This document shows, piece by piece, positions 9,709 through 19,484 of a DNA stretch of 64,000 nt. Every line of letters starts with the position of its first letter. Position 1 is the first letter of the stretch. Both the position numbers and the translations under genes were made by a program. This stretch comes from an uncultured Flavobacteriales bacterium. Its GTDB lineage: Bacteria; Bacteroidota; Bacteroidia; Flavobacteriales_G; Salibacteraceae. The notes beneath the pieces were generated by a model. That model was not told the origin of the DNA and made no database searches. It was given only the letters and a program-made list of their open reading frames with translations. Location: NCBI GenBank assembly GCA_913062955.1, contig CAJXZP010000006.1, positions 30,792 through 94,791 of the forward strand. The letters are read 5' to 3'.

Positions 9709-10230
9709 ATGTTACCAGAGTATTTAGAGTCATTAAAAAAGGCAGGACAAAGTAAAAAGGCCATTTTACGTCAAACCAAGCGAATGCGTAAAATGCGGAA
9801 AGGCGAAGTAGATGATTTGATTCATCCGCTTCATGAAAAAGCATTTGAAAAAGTGGATTGTTTACAATGTGCGAATTGCTGTAAAACCACAAGTCCAATT
9901 CTCACCGAAAAAGATACCAAAAGAATATCTAAACACCTCGGTATGAAAGGTGGTGATTTTGCTCAAAAGTATTTGTACTTAGATGAAGATCAGGAATATG
10001 CTCTAAAAACCGTTCCCTGTCCTTTCCTTGGAGACGATAACTTTTGTGGGATTTACGATGTACGCCCAAGAGCCTGTAGTGATTACCCACATACCGATCA
10101 AGTAAATCAAGTTGGAATTTTACAACTCACGCAAAAAAATGCGACTATATGTCCTGCTGTGGCGGATATCTTTATTGAATTAGAAAGAGTAACCGAAGAA
10201 GTATACGGTAAGGTCAAAAGAAAAAATTAG
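9709..10230 (+). CDS. YkgJ family cysteine-cluster protein
   Basis: A 173-residue protein with the conserved Cys pattern of the YkgJ/UPF0153 putative metal-chelating domain: DCLQCANCCK at about residue 51, then PCPFL, NFCGIYDVRPRACSDYPH at about 110, and a late Cys in ATICPAV. These cysteines are thought to bind zinc or an iron-sulfur cluster. The N-terminal 45 residues are basic and helical. Function unknown. It is followed by a strong bidirectional terminator, and the next gene is convergent. Confidence 0.85.
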   Translation: MLPEYLESLKKAGQSKKAILRQTKRMRKMRKGEVDDLIHPLHEKAFEKVDCLQCANCCKTTSPILTEKDTKRISKHLGMKGGDFAQKYLYLDEDQEYALKTVPCPFLGDDNFCGIYDVRPRACSDYPHTDQVNQVGILQLTQKNATICPAVADIFIELERVTEEVYGKVKRKN

Positions 10231-10545
10231 ACCTTCTCATCGAAAGTCACTTGAAATAGCCAAAAAAAAAGCCTCTCCGTGAAAGAGGCTTTTTTTTGGG
10301 TATAAAAATCATTTTTTGTTGTTGAATAAGTAATCACCGTGCTTACCCTACAAGAATGATTATTTTGCCTTTGAACGACTTTCCCTAAAGAAATGAGGAT
10401 ATTACGTATATTTCTAAACCTCACTTATTGTATGGCCGTAAAACACGCTAAAGTCCCTAGAATCCAGAAGACGTAACAGTCCCTTCCCTTCCAAAAGAAA
10501 AAGTGTTCATTCCCATTTTCAGGGAATCCAAAAAGAAGGAATAGT
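10231..10545. other. 315-bp intergenic region between convergent genes
   Basis: Apart from the terminator at 10262-10298, I see nothing: no open frame with codon structure, no repeat and no RNA gene. Confidence 0.6.
10262..10298. terminator. Bidirectional Rho-independent terminator
   Basis: Perfect 7-bp stem (GCCTCT..AGAGGC with flanking A/T pairs) around the loop CCGTGAA, preceded by an A-run and followed by eight Ts, so it can work on both strands. It lies 32 bases after the YkgJ stop. Confidence 0.85.
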
Positions 10546-12051
10546 TTAGTATCTAGCTCTAATACTGGACTCTAGTTTTCTATTGTAATCATCTGTTAAC
10601 CATTTTAGGTAATTAATGGTACTATTACAAATGCAATAAGAATACTTTTTGATTCGAGCGTTGGTATCATCTTTCAAATAGCGAATAAGAAACAGCGCAT
10701 CAAATAAATCATCTGCGTTTTCAACACATAATTGTGTTTGCTGCTCTACCGAACGTTCTAATGCTACTTTAGGACGTAAACATTCGTGAATTACTTGCTT
10801 GTATTCCTTTTCAATATCAAAATCAATATTTTTAGATTTACTAAAATGCTTTCGAACACTCTCTGGCATTTCGTACATGAAACTTCTTTGAATATCATCA
10901 TCATTCAAAATATTGTTCAAATACTGTAAGGGAGATCTGAAAATTCGTTGCCAATCCAAAGGCGCCCCCCATAAACCAAAACGAGCTACATTATTCCCTA
11001 AATCAATCACTTGAAACTCCTGTACACCAGGAAGAATACGAGACCCCCTACCAATCATTTGATAATATAGGGTTAATGATTTAGTCGCTCTATTTAAAAT
11101 AATGGTTTCTACGGTTGGTTCATCAAATCCCGTAGTTAAAATCCCTACAGAGCTTAATACGGCATTGGGCGTGACCTTAAACCAATGAATAATATCCTTA
11201 CGTTCTTGTCCATTATGCGTATTATCCAAATGTCGAACGTCATAGCCCGCATGTCTGAAGGTCTCTAATACGTGCTTGGAAGTTTGGATTCCATTATTGA
11301 AAATCAAGGTTTTTTTACCTAAAGATTTCTCTTCATAAATGTTCAATAACTTCTCTTGCATAATAAAGTTACCATACAGTCTTTCGGAGGAAGCCACGGT
11401 ATAATCCCCATTTGCTCCAATTTTCAGAGAACTCAAATTCACTTGCAATGTAGTAGTAACAGCATTAGCCAAGTATTTCGCCTTAATCAAACCCGAAATA
11501 GACTCTCCCACAAACAATTCATCATAATTGTCCTTCATAGGAAGTTTCATATTGGAACTCAACGGGGTAGCTGTTACTCCAAGAATAGACGCATGTTCAA
11601 AATACTTAAACAGCTTTCTAAAGGAGTTATAATGGGCCTCATCAATAATCACCAATCCAATGTTATCTACATTGGTTTCGTTATCTCTTAATCGATTATT
11701 TAACGTTTCCACCATAGCCACAAACGACACATACTCCTCTTCAAAAGGAATATGCTTCACCTTGCTATCAATAATCATATTGGAGACGTCAAAATCGTCT
11801 AACATTCTGGATGTCTGTGCACACAGCTCAATACGGTGAGTTAGAATAAGAACCTTCTTTTTCTTTTCCTCAATAAAACGTTTTGCAATTTCCGAGAAAA
11901 TCACCGTTTTCCCACCTCCTGTTGGTAATTGATAGAGTAAATTAAACCCATCCTCCTCATCATTCAGTTTACCAATGATATGATCAATGGCACCCTGTTG
12001 ATATGGATATAATCGTTTTATTGCTTTTTCCTCTAAAACCGTTACCGACAT
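10546..12051 (-). CDS. DEAD/DEAH-box helicase of the SSL2/RadD type
   Basis: A 501-residue superfamily 2 helicase. Walker A is in LPTGGGKTVIFSEIA at about residue 43, motif II is IDEAH at about 137, and motif III is GVTATPLSS at about 157. The C-terminal helicase domain has LTTGFDEPTVETIILNRAT and the arginine-finger motif YYQMIGRGSRI at about 328. The architecture resembles the SSL2-like/RadD enzymes that remodel DNA in repair, but the last 130 residues are not assigned. It could equally be a stand-alone defence or repair helicase. No restriction or nuclease partner is adjacent. The ATG at 12051 is the natural start. Confidence 0.85.
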   Translation of the reverse strand: MSVTVLEEKAIKRLYPYQQGAIDHIIGKLNDEEDGFNLLYQLPTGGGKTVIFSEIAKRFIEEKKKKVLILTHRIELCAQTSRMLDDFDVSNMIIDSKVKHIPFEEEYVSFVAMVETLNNRLRDNETNVDNIGLVIIDEAHYNSFRKLFKYFEHASILGVTATPLSSNMKLPMKDNYDELFVGESISGLIKAKYLANAVTTTLQVNLSSLKIGANGDYTVASSERLYGNFIMQEKLLNIYEEKSLGKKTLIFNNGIQTSKHVLETFRHAGYDVRHLDNTHNGQERKDIIHWFKVTPNAVLSSVGILTTGFDEPTVETIILNRATKSLTLYYQMIGRGSRILPGVQEFQVIDLGNNVARFGLWGAPLDWQRIFRSPLQYLNNILNDDDIQRSFMYEMPESVRKHFSKSKNIDFDIEKEYKQVIHECLRPKVALERSVEQQTQLCVENADDLFDALFLIRYLKDDTNARIKKYSYCICNSTINYLKWLTDDYNRKLESSIRARY

Positions 12052-12265
12052 ACTTAAAATTTTCTACGAATAAAAGGTGGCAAAGGTAAGGAATCTATTA
12101 AGTTTTTTAATAAAACTATTCAATGTTTTAAACAGTTTGGTTAACATTAACATTTTTTTCGTTCTGGACCGTTTAAACATTCTGATACTCAAAAAAATGG
12201 GGGGCAACAAAAATCTAAAGATTTGTGGTTTAAACCGCCATAATCCTTCAAAACCCTTGCAATAA

Positions 12266-12281
12266 TCAGTTGGCCAACTGA
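12266..12281. promoter_or_regulatory. Perfect 16-bp palindrome upstream of tnaA (candidate operator)
   Basis: TCAGTTGGCCAACTGA is a perfect inverted repeat centred about 45 bases upstream of the -7 element of the tnaA promoter. This position suits an activator or repressor site. The binding protein is unknown. Confidence 0.5.
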
Positions 12282-12314
12282 CCTAAATCATAAAAAGCCT
12301 CCTACTTCCCTATT

Positions 12315-12322
12315 TATATTTG
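12315..12322 (+). promoter_or_regulatory. Bacteroidota-type -7 promoter element of tnaA
   Basis: TATATTTG matches the TAnnTTTG element and ends 13 bases before the ATG, implying a very short leader. No clear TTTG -33 box is seen. This fits a promoter that needs an activator, perhaps acting at the palindrome just upstream. Confidence 0.5.
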
Positions 12323-12335
12323 GTGCAAAAAAAAG

Positions 12336-13715
12336 ATGACCATCAAAACTATTATCGAGCCATTTAAAATAAAAATGGTAGAACCCATACGTATGAGTTC
12401 TGAAGAAGAAAGAATGGAATATTTAGAAATAGCCCGAAACAACCCGTTTCTGTTACATTCCGAAAATGTTATTATTGATTTGCTCACCGATAGCGGCACT
12501 TCGGCTATGAGCGCCAAACAATGGGCTGGAGTAATGGAAGGGGACGAATCTTATGCGGGCTCACGCTCTTGGTTAAAAATGGAAGCCGAAATTAGAGAAC
12601 AAACCGGTTGTGAATATATTCTACCAACTCATCAGGGTAGAGCTGGAGAACGTATTTTATATGGCCATTTAGGAGGTGCAGGTACCATTTTTATCAGTAA
12701 CACCCATTTTGATACTACACGAGCAAATATTGAATTTTCCGGATCTAGCGCTATTGACATTCCTATAGCAGAGGGTAAAGAACCGTCTTTAGAATATCCA
12801 TTTAAAGGAAATATGGATACGGAAAAGTTGGAAGAATTAATTACCCACCACATGCCTCAAAATATTGGGGCTGTCATATTGACCGTCACCAATAATAGTG
12901 GTGGTGGACAGCCGGTGAGTATGGCCAACGCCAAAGCGGTAGGTGAAATATGTAAAAAGCACGATGTTCTTTTTATAATGGATTCCTGTAGAATTGCTGA
13001 AAACGCCTATTTTATTAAACATAGGGAGAAAGAATTTGAAAACCATACCTATAAGGATATTGCCAAAGAAATGTACCGTTTAACGGATGGAGCCGTTATG
13101 AGTTTAAAAAAAGATGGCTTGGTCAACATGGGTGGTTTTATAGCTTTAAAAGACCCCGAACTTGCAGAAGCATGCAAAAACCTACTCATCATTACCGAAG
13201 GGTTTGCCACTTACGGTGGACTATCTGGAAGAGATATGGAAGCCATAGCCCAAGGTTTAAAAGAAGTATTCAGACCCGACTATTTAAGGTACCGAATAAA
13301 AAGCACGGGTTTTTTAGGCGATAATTTACATAAAATGGGCGTTCCTATTATGCGCCCCACAGGAGGACATGCTGTTTATATTGACGCCAAGGCCTTTTAC
13401 TCACATCTCCCGGTAGATCAATACCCCGGGCAGGCATTAGTACTTGATTTATATAAAAAGGGAGGGATCAGAGCCGTAGAAATTGGGTCTGTTATGTTTG
13501 GCACCTACGATGCGAACGGAAAATTAATACCCTCCCCAATGGAATTGGTTCGATTAGCTATGCCCAGACGAGTATATACCCAAAGTCATGTGGAATATAT
13601 ACTGGAGGTGTTCCAAGAGCTCATCCGCGAAAAAGACAACGCCAAAGGGGTTCGGATTGTAAAAGAACCCAAATTCTTAAGACATTTCACGGCACATTTT
13701 GAAGTCATGGGATAA
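12336..13715 (+). CDS. tnaA: Tryptophanase (tryptophan indole-lyase)
   Basis: A PLP-dependent beta-eliminating lyase that splits L-tryptophan to indole, pyruvate and ammonia. At 459 residues it aligns along its whole length with E. coli TnaA as I know it: PTHQGRAGERIL, NNSGGGQPVSMANAK, and the PLP-lysine region MSLKKDGLVNMGG at about residue 258. Two positions separate it from tyrosine phenol-lyase. It has FDTTR, where the phenol-lyase has FTTTR, and RAVEIGS, where the phenol-lyase has an Arg. Both support tryptophanase. It is a single gene with its own promoter. No tnaC-like Trp leader peptide is visible and no tnaB permease is adjacent. It is followed by a bidirectional terminator shared with recQ. 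Confidence 0.95.
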   Translation: MTIKTIIEPFKIKMVEPIRMSSEEERMEYLEIARNNPFLLHSENVIIDLLTDSGTSAMSAKQWAGVMEGDESYAGSRSWLKMEAEIREQTGCEYILPTHQGRAGERILYGHLGGAGTIFISNTHFDTTRANIEFSGSSAIDIPIAEGKEPSLEYPFKGNMDTEKLEELITHHMPQNIGAVILTVTNNSGGGQPVSMANAKAVGEICKKHDVLFIMDSCRIAENAYFIKHREKEFENHTYKDIAKEMYRLTDGAVMSLKKDGLVNMGGFIALKDPELAEACKNLLIITEGFATYGGLSGRDMEAIAQGLKEVFRPDYLRYRIKSTGFLGDNLHKMGVPIMRPTGGHAVYIDAKAFYSHLPVDQYPGQALVLDLYKKGGIRAVEIGSVMFGTYDANGKLIPSPMELVRLAMPRRVYTQSHVEYILEVFQELIREKDNAKGVRIVKEPKFLRHFTAHFEVMG

Positions 13716-13870
13716 TTTGTACTCAAAATGAAACTTTCTGTTCCAAATTACGTTTGATTAGGAGTAAAGGAGAAAGCGATTTCCCCTACGCCACCACAGA
13801 AGTTCATTAATGAACTACAAATCAACACGTATTTCAAAGCTTATCCATTTAGGATGCGCTTTTTTTAAAA

Positions 13871-13908
13871 CAAAAAAAAGCCAAGGAATGCTATTCCTTG
13901 GCTTTTTA
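13871..13908. terminator. Bidirectional terminator between tnaA and recQ
   Basis: An 11-bp perfect stem AGCCAAGGAAT / ATTCCTTGGCT with a 3-base loop, flanked by an A-run on the left and a T-run on the right. It serves the convergent tnaA and recQ genes. Confidence 0.9.
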
Positions 13909-13926
13909 AAACTCTAATTTATTTCC

Positions 13927-16113
13927 TTACAAGGCGTAATTCGACATAAATTTAATTCGCATTAACCTAATTTCTTCGAGTGTATAATCATCCTCACCCA
14001 GTTCAGCCAGAGCATCTTCTACCGAATCTGATTCTGCTTCTAGAAAATACTCAATAATCTCCTCTTGGTAATCTTCGTCTAAAACATCGTCCAGATAATA
14101 GTCAATATTTACCTTGGTACCGGATGCCACAATATTTTCCAGTTCAATAATGAATTCATCATCCGTTAACGAACGTGTTTTAGCTAAATCACGTAAAGGA
14201 ATTTTTTTATCAATACCTTGGATAATGGCAATTTTCGCAGCCGACTTATTGGCTATTTGTTTAATAACAACATCCTCAGGTCTATCAATTTCCTTTTCCT
14301 TTACATAAGCTTCAATTAACTCAATAAAGGGACGACCAAACTTCCTGGCTTTACCTTGACCTACTCCAATAATATTGTGCAACTCTTCCATGGTCATTGG
14401 ATATTGAGTGGCCATATCTTGAAGGGAAGGATCTTGGAAAATCACAAACGGGGGGAGTTTCTTTTGTTTCCCCATTTTCTTACGTAAGTCTTTCAACCTC
14501 GCAAACAGCTCTTGGTCACCTGCAGCAACACCTTTAGATACTACAGAGCCTCCTCCTTTCATTAACTCACTGTAATCGTGATCTACAATGAACAAAAACG
14601 AATAGGGCTTTTCAATATAATCGTTTCCTTTATCCGTTACATAAAGAGTCCCATACTCTTCAATTTTTTTACCGATAAAATTATTTACATAAGCTTGACG
14701 GATGGCTGCCATCCAAAATTTTTCGGACTTATCCTTACCACTAGCAAAATGTTTATTTTTTACTAAACGGTTGGCTTTAATCGTTGGACTTTCCGTCCCA
14801 ATTAATACCTCTACAATTTGCTTGGTTTTAAATTGCCCTTTTAAATCGGATACCACTTGCAACAAGTGTTGCAATTCTTTTTGACCTTCCACCCGTTCTT
14901 TCGGGTTGGTAATATTATCATCTAGCTGCTCTTTTCCTGCTTTGGTTTCATCCCAGTCTTCACCGAAATAGTGCAACAAGAATTTACGTCTAGACATAGC
15001 AGTTTCCGCATAAGAAACAACTTCATACAACAATTGTTTACCTACCTCTTGCTCGGCCACAGGTTTCCCTGCCATGAATTTTTCGAGCTTTTCAATATCT
15101 TTATAATCGTAATAAGCAATACATCTACCTTCACCCCCATCACGTCCCGCTCTACCGGTTTCTTGATAATAACCTTCTAAACTTTTTGGAATGTCATAAT
15201 GCATGACAAAACGAACATCTGGTTTATCGATCCCCATTCCAAAAGCAATGGTAGCTACAATAATATCCACATCTTCCATCAGGAACATATCTTGATATCT
15301 GGCTCTTCGAGAAGCTTCCATCCCCGCATGATAAGGAAGAGCTGAAATACCATTCACCTGTAAGGTTTCTGCTACTTCTTCTACTTTCTTCCGACTCAAG
15401 CAATAGATAATTCCAGATTTTCCTAGATTCTCCTTTATATACTTGATGATTTGCTTTTCGGGCTGAATTTTTGGAAGTACTTCGTAATATAAATTGGGAC
15501 GATTAAAGGAAGCTTTGTAAATATCAGCTCCGGTCATTCCCAAATTCTTTTGAATATCGATTTGAACCTTCGGGGTCGCGGTAGCTGTTAAAGCCATAAT
15601 TGGAATAGTATCATCAATCTGCTTGATCATTTCCCTAATTCTACGATATTCTGGACGGAAGTCATGCCCCCACTCCGAAATACAATGCGCTTCATCCACC
15701 GCAACAAATGAGATTTTGAGCGACTTAAAGAAATCTACATTATCTTGTTTATTCAAAGACTCCGGAGCGACAAATAAAATTTTTGTCACACCCGACACTA
15801 AATCTTCTTTCACTCGTTTGGCATCCCCCCTACTTAAGGATGAATTTAGGTAATGTGCCACACTATCATTGGTCACAAACCCTCTTAATGCATCCACTTG
15901 ATTTTTCATCAATGCAATAAGTGGCGAAATAATGATGGCCGTTCCTTCCTGAATAAGAGCAGGTAATTGATACGTCAATGATTTCCCCCCACCGGTGGGC
16001 ATAATCACAAAGGTATCATTGCCTTTTAACACGCTCTGAATAATTTGCTCTTGATCTCCTTTAAAATGGTTAAAACCAAAATATTTCTTTAATGGTATCT
16101 TTAAATCTTCCAT
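13927..16113 (-). CDS. recQ: ATP-dependent DNA helicase RecQ
   Basis: A 3'-5' DNA helicase for recombination and repair. Motif I is MPTGGGKSLTYQLPA at about residue 40. Motif II is AVDEAHCISEWGHDFRPEY at about 138 and includes the RecQ aromatic-rich loop. The helicase C-terminal motif YYQETGRAGRDG is at about 319. An RQC winged-helix region follows, then an HRDC-like segment (ELHNIIGVGQGKARKFG) near 580. The acidic C-terminal extension (about residues 630-728) is usual in Bacteroidota RecQ and makes the protein longer than the 600 or so residues of E. coli RecQ. Single gene, convergent with tnaA. Confidence 0.95.
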   Translation of the reverse strand: MEDLKIPLKKYFGFNHFKGDQEQIIQSVLKGNDTFVIMPTGGGKSLTYQLPALIQEGTAIIISPLIALMKNQVDALRGFVTNDSVAHYLNSSLSRGDAKRVKEDLVSGVTKILFVAPESLNKQDNVDFFKSLKISFVAVDEAHCISEWGHDFRPEYRRIREMIKQIDDTIPIMALTATATPKVQIDIQKNLGMTGADIYKASFNRPNLYYEVLPKIQPEKQIIKYIKENLGKSGIIYCLSRKKVEEVAETLQVNGISALPYHAGMEASRRARYQDMFLMEDVDIIVATIAFGMGIDKPDVRFVMHYDIPKSLEGYYQETGRAGRDGGEGRCIAYYDYKDIEKLEKFMAGKPVAEQEVGKQLLYEVVSYAETAMSRRKFLLHYFGEDWDETKAGKEQLDDNITNPKERVEGQKELQHLLQVVSDLKGQFKTKQIVEVLIGTESPTIKANRLVKNKHFASGKDKSEKFWMAAIRQAYVNNFIGKKIEEYGTLYVTDKGNDYIEKPYSFLFIVDHDYSELMKGGGSVVSKGVAAGDQELFARLKDLRKKMGKQKKLPPFVIFQDPSLQDMATQYPMTMEELHNIIGVGQGKARKFGRPFIELIEAYVKEKEIDRPEDVVIKQIANKSAAKIAIIQGIDKKIPLRDLAKTRSLTDDEFIIELENIVASGTKVNIDYYLDDVLDEDYQEEIIEYFLEAESDSVEDALAELGEDDYTLEEIRLMRIKFMSNYAL

Positions 16114-16223
16114 TACTAAACATTTAAATAGCGATTCGCTACACTTTTAAGTATTAATAACTTAACACCCTATTCCCTAATAATTACTAAAAATACGTAA
16201 TTTTAATAAGAAAGTTCCCTTCA

Positions 16224-18563
16224 TCATGCCCTTACCAAAAATCTATTACATGCCTTGGTAAATTCATCGATCATCACCGGCTTCATTAAAAATTCGGTAA
16301 ATCCACGTAAGAGTGTATCTTCCTTATCTTTTTGTCCCGAATAAGCAGTAATCGCAATAATGGGCACTTTACTATCTATTTTACGTATTTCATCTGTTGC
16401 CTTAAACCCGTCAACAATGGGCATTTTTAAATCCATCAGTATCAAATCGATACCTCTGTTTTCTTTAAACATTTCTATTGCCTCTGCTCCATTTCTAACA
16501 TTCAATATTTCAACGGAATGACCTAACCCTTTAACTAGAAATTCCAGAAGAATAAAATTAACTTCTTCATCTTCGGCAATTAGTATTTGAAATCTGGGCT
16601 CACTCCCCTTATTCTTTATCTTTTCCTCTGTGGGCGAATGTACTGGTTCGTAGGGTAATTTCATAGTAAATTTTGAACCAGAATGTTCATTTGATGTAAC
16701 TATAATTTCACCACCCAACAATTCGGTGTTTTCTTTAGCAATTGAAAGCCCTAAACCCAGACCTCCATACACCCCCTTATCTGTACTTTCTACTTGAGAA
16801 AATCGATCGAATATAATTTTTAAATTCTTCTCAGGAATCCCTATACCCGAATCTTTCACCCAGATTTCAAGATCTTTCTCATTTAGCGCATATCCCAATT
16901 CAATTTCACCTACGTGAGTAAATTTAACCGCATTTTCAACCAAGTTATTTAATACCTTCTGGAGTTTTAATTTATCTGTAAAAATTTCACTTTCTAAATC
17001 GGACAGCCCTTTACTTAATTGCAATGAAATTTTCTTTTCCTTCGTTTTCAATTCAAAAATGGAAAAGATTTCAAGTAACACGGTATTTAAAACCACTTCC
17101 TCTTTATGCACCTTTACTTGGCGGGTTTCCAATTTGGAAATTTCAATAATGTCATCAATTACACGCAATAACTGATCGCTGCTACTTTGAATAATATTAG
17201 AAAAGTAATGCCGTTGATCATCCGATAAATCCGGATCATTCAAAAATTGTGTAAATCCAACAATACCATTCAATGGTGTTCGAATTTCATGCGACATATT
17301 ATTAAGAAACTGCGTTTTTAATCGATTACTTTCCTCTGCTTTGTTCTTTTGTTTAATCAGTTCCTCTTCTACCTTTTTACGTTCCGTAATATCTCTAACA
17401 GCAACTACTCGAAGAACCTCATTTTCATATACAATACTACGGGCTTCCAATTCTAATGGAACTATGGTTCCATCTTTCTTCATAGCCTTTATTTCGTACG
17501 GCAAAGGGTTCTTCTTTTTTACATTTTGATAAATTAATTTTTGATATTCAGGTAATGCGATTTTATCAATAACATTTTCACCTACAATTTCGTTTCTATC
17601 GTATTGTACCAAATCCAAATACGCCTGGTTGGCCTCTTTTATGATCCCTTTATCATGTATAATTATACCTTCCATCGTTAAACTGGAAAATTTTTTAAAT
17701 CGAGCTTCACTCACTTTCAGGTTGGTTAGTACCTGCGACCTTACAATACTTTGCTCTAAATTAACTACCGCAGCTTTCAAAAATTCCAATTCCGAATTGG
17801 TCCACGTTCTTTCGTGTAATCGGTTATCAAAACCTACAAAACCAAAAAACTCTTGTTTAATCATTATTGGAATAAGCAAAATGGCCTGAATATTAAAGGC
17901 CTTAAAAAATGCCTTTTCTCGCTCTTGAAAAGAAGATACCCTTAAATTAATGGCTTCCCCTCTTTTCATAGTTTCCACATAATTGGGATCGAAGTTTTGA
18001 ATATCCAATTTTGTTAAACCTGGTAATTCCTTGGCATTCTTAATAAAAACGGACCGGCCCCATTCCGCAATTTTAGAGGAATACAAATGACCATTTTCAT
18101 CTTCAGAATTTAAAAATATATAGGTATGGTGGGAATTAGCAGCTTCTCCCACGAGTTTCACAAACTCTGTATAGGGAACATCTTCCTCCAACTCCGACAA
18201 TAAAGAGGACAACTTATGTAACGTGAATAAGTAATTTTCATGTTTAGAGATATCCTCCCCAATATAAATCACCCCTCTTTCCGTGGTTGTTTTATGCCAA
18301 GCTATTTTTTTATTTTTTACAAACTGATTTTCAACATCCTTGGCTCCCCCTATTACCTTAGGTGAAAATTCTGAAATTAGATCCCCATCGAAGGATTGCA
18401 CTTTAAAACAGTCCCCCCATTTCTTACCTATTAAGTGTGTTTTACCTTTTCCTGTTATCTCACACGTAGTTTTATTGACCTCTAATATTAGATTATTAGG
18501 GTCCAAATGCACATACATTTTACCGAGTATATCGAGTACATCAATATTTTGGAAAGAAGCCAT
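16224..18563 (-). CDS. Hybrid sensor histidine kinase/response regulator (PAS-GAF-PAS-HisKA-HATPase-REC)
   Basis: A cytoplasmic sensor kinase of about 779 residues with no membrane segment. The order is an N-terminal PAS-like domain (VLDILGKMYVHLDPN), a GAF-like region (about 130-280, with ILLIPIMIKQEFFGFVGFDN), and a second PAS with PAC (SLTMEGIIIHDKGIIKEANQ to VAVRDITERK). HisKA follows with the phospho-His in NMSHEIRTPLNG at about 420. HATPase has NLVENAVKFT and GLGLGLSIAKENTELLGG. A receiver domain has the phospho-Asp in LILMDLKMPIVDGF at about 708. I chose the ATG at 18563; a TTG at 18602 would add 13 residues that do not look native. No partner regulator is adjacent, so it is an orphan phosphorelay component. 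Confidence 0.9.
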   Translation of the reverse strand: MASFQNIDVLDILGKMYVHLDPNNLILEVNKTTCEITGKGKTHLIGKKWGDCFKVQSFDGDLISEFSPKVIGGAKDVENQFVKNKKIAWHKTTTERGVIYIGEDISKHENYLFTLHKLSSLLSELEEDVPYTEFVKLVGEAANSHHTYIFLNSEDENGHLYSSKIAEWGRSVFIKNAKELPGLTKLDIQNFDPNYVETMKRGEAINLRVSSFQEREKAFFKAFNIQAILLIPIMIKQEFFGFVGFDNRLHERTWTNSELEFLKAAVVNLEQSIVRSQVLTNLKVSEARFKKFSSLTMEGIIIHDKGIIKEANQAYLDLVQYDRNEIVGENVIDKIALPEYQKLIYQNVKKKNPLPYEIKAMKKDGTIVPLELEARSIVYENEVLRVVAVRDITERKKVEEELIKQKNKAEESNRLKTQFLNNMSHEIRTPLNGIVGFTQFLNDPDLSDDQRHYFSNIIQSSSDQLLRVIDDIIEISKLETRQVKVHKEEVVLNTVLLEIFSIFELKTKEKKISLQLSKGLSDLESEIFTDKLKLQKVLNNLVENAVKFTHVGEIELGYALNEKDLEIWVKDSGIGIPEKNLKIIFDRFSQVESTDKGVYGGLGLGLSIAKENTELLGGEIIVTSNEHSGSKFTMKLPYEPVHSPTEEKIKNKGSEPRFQILIAEDEEVNFILLEFLVKGLGHSVEILNVRNGAEAIEMFKENRGIDLILMDLKMPIVDGFKATDEIRKIDSKVPIIAITAYSGQKDKEDTLLRGFTEFLMKPVMIDEFTKACNRFLVRA

Positions 18564-18734
18564 AATTAAAATTTCAGAGGTAAATAACCGGAATAAAATC
18601 AAATCTACGTTATTAAACTACGATGGTACAACAGTTTATAGGTCAAAATGATTCAATATTAATTAATTCATTGGGTCTCGCCCACTTTACCTCAAAATCT
18701 ATTCTCCAAATAATGAAGTCTAGGATTAGTTGTT

Positions 18735-18742
18735 TACTTTTG
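18735..18742 (+). promoter_or_regulatory. TAnnTTTG promoter element
   Basis: TACTTTTG lies 16 bases upstream of the ATG of the DUF6580-like gene and matches the -7 consensus of Bacteroidota promoters. Confidence 0.4.
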
Positions 18743-18758
18743 CCAAAACGATATTATT

Positions 18759-19322
18759 ATGCTTTCAAAGATGAATCCCAAGATTTCAATTATCTTTATT
18801 ACTGTGTTTGCCGTGGCTATGTCACGCTTAATTCCTCATTGGCCAAATGTAACCGCGGTTGCTGCCATTGCTATTTTTGGAGGAGCTACCTTAAGGAATT
18901 CTTTCGCGGCCGTTTTGGTTCCTATTTCTGCCATCTTTCTTAGTGATCTAATTATTAACAATACTTTTTACAGCGCGTATTACGAAGGCTTTGTTTTATT
19001 TGGTGATTCTGCCGGTTGGATTTATGGAGCGTTTATCTTAATGACCGTTTTGGCTCATTTTAGTATTAAATCTTTTAAAGTAGCCGCTATCATTTCAACG
19101 ACTGTTTTAAGTACGTTGTTATTTTTCTTTTTGACAAATACAGGGGCTTGGTTAAGTTCTCCATTTTATGTAAAAGATGCAAGTGGCCTATTATTGGCTT
19201 ATGAAGCGGGTTTACCGTTTTTATTAAATAGTCTTTTAGGTAACTTATTCTTTGTAGGTGTATTCTTTTATGGATACTCTTTCGTGACTGAAAAAAAGGC
19301 ACAATGGCTTTTAGCTAAATAA
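18759..19322 (+). CDS. DUF6580-like integral membrane protein (putative transporter component)
   Basis: A 187-residue hydrophobic protein with about five membrane helices: residues 8-28, 30-55, 70-100, 105-130 and 155-178. The text SRLIPHWPNVTAVAAIAIFGGA and SLLGNLFFVGVFFYG matches the family I know as DUF6580, described as a putative transport protein and resembling ECF substrate-binding subunits. The substrate is unknown and no ECF ATPase genes are adjacent. ATG at 18759, with an alternative at 18771. It is followed by a terminator that marks the edge of the cassette island. Confidence 0.8.
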   Translation: MLSKMNPKISIIFITVFAVAMSRLIPHWPNVTAVAAIAIFGGATLRNSFAAVLVPISAIFLSDLIINNTFYSAYYEGFVLFGDSAGWIYGAFILMTVLAHFSIKSFKVAAIISTTVLSTLLFFFLTNTGAWLSSPFYVKDASGLLLAYEAGLPFLLNSLLGNLFFVGVFFYGYSFVTEKKAQWLLAK

Positions 19323-19344
19323 AATTTACCATTCATTTTATAGG

Positions 19345-19373
19345 AAGCCTTCACACCAGTGAAGGCTTTTTTT
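19345..19373. terminator. Rho-independent terminator after the DUF6580-like gene
   Basis: A 10-bp stem AAGCCTTCAC / GTGAAGGCTT around the loop ACCA, followed by a T-run. It also marks the left boundary of the accessory island. Confidence 0.88.
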
Positions 19374-19484
19374 ATGCTGTGTTTTTCTTGGAGCCCCCCC
19401 CCTTCAAACCCGTAATCATCACGGGCTATGGCTTCCACAAGGAACAATGAATAATTCGTAGGAGATTTGTGAAAAAAATAGAAT

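Noticed and set aside
12077-12265. A 62-codon frame upstream of tnaA as a leader peptide
   Set aside because: It contains no Trp-rich stretch, ends well before the promoter, and has no sign of being translated.
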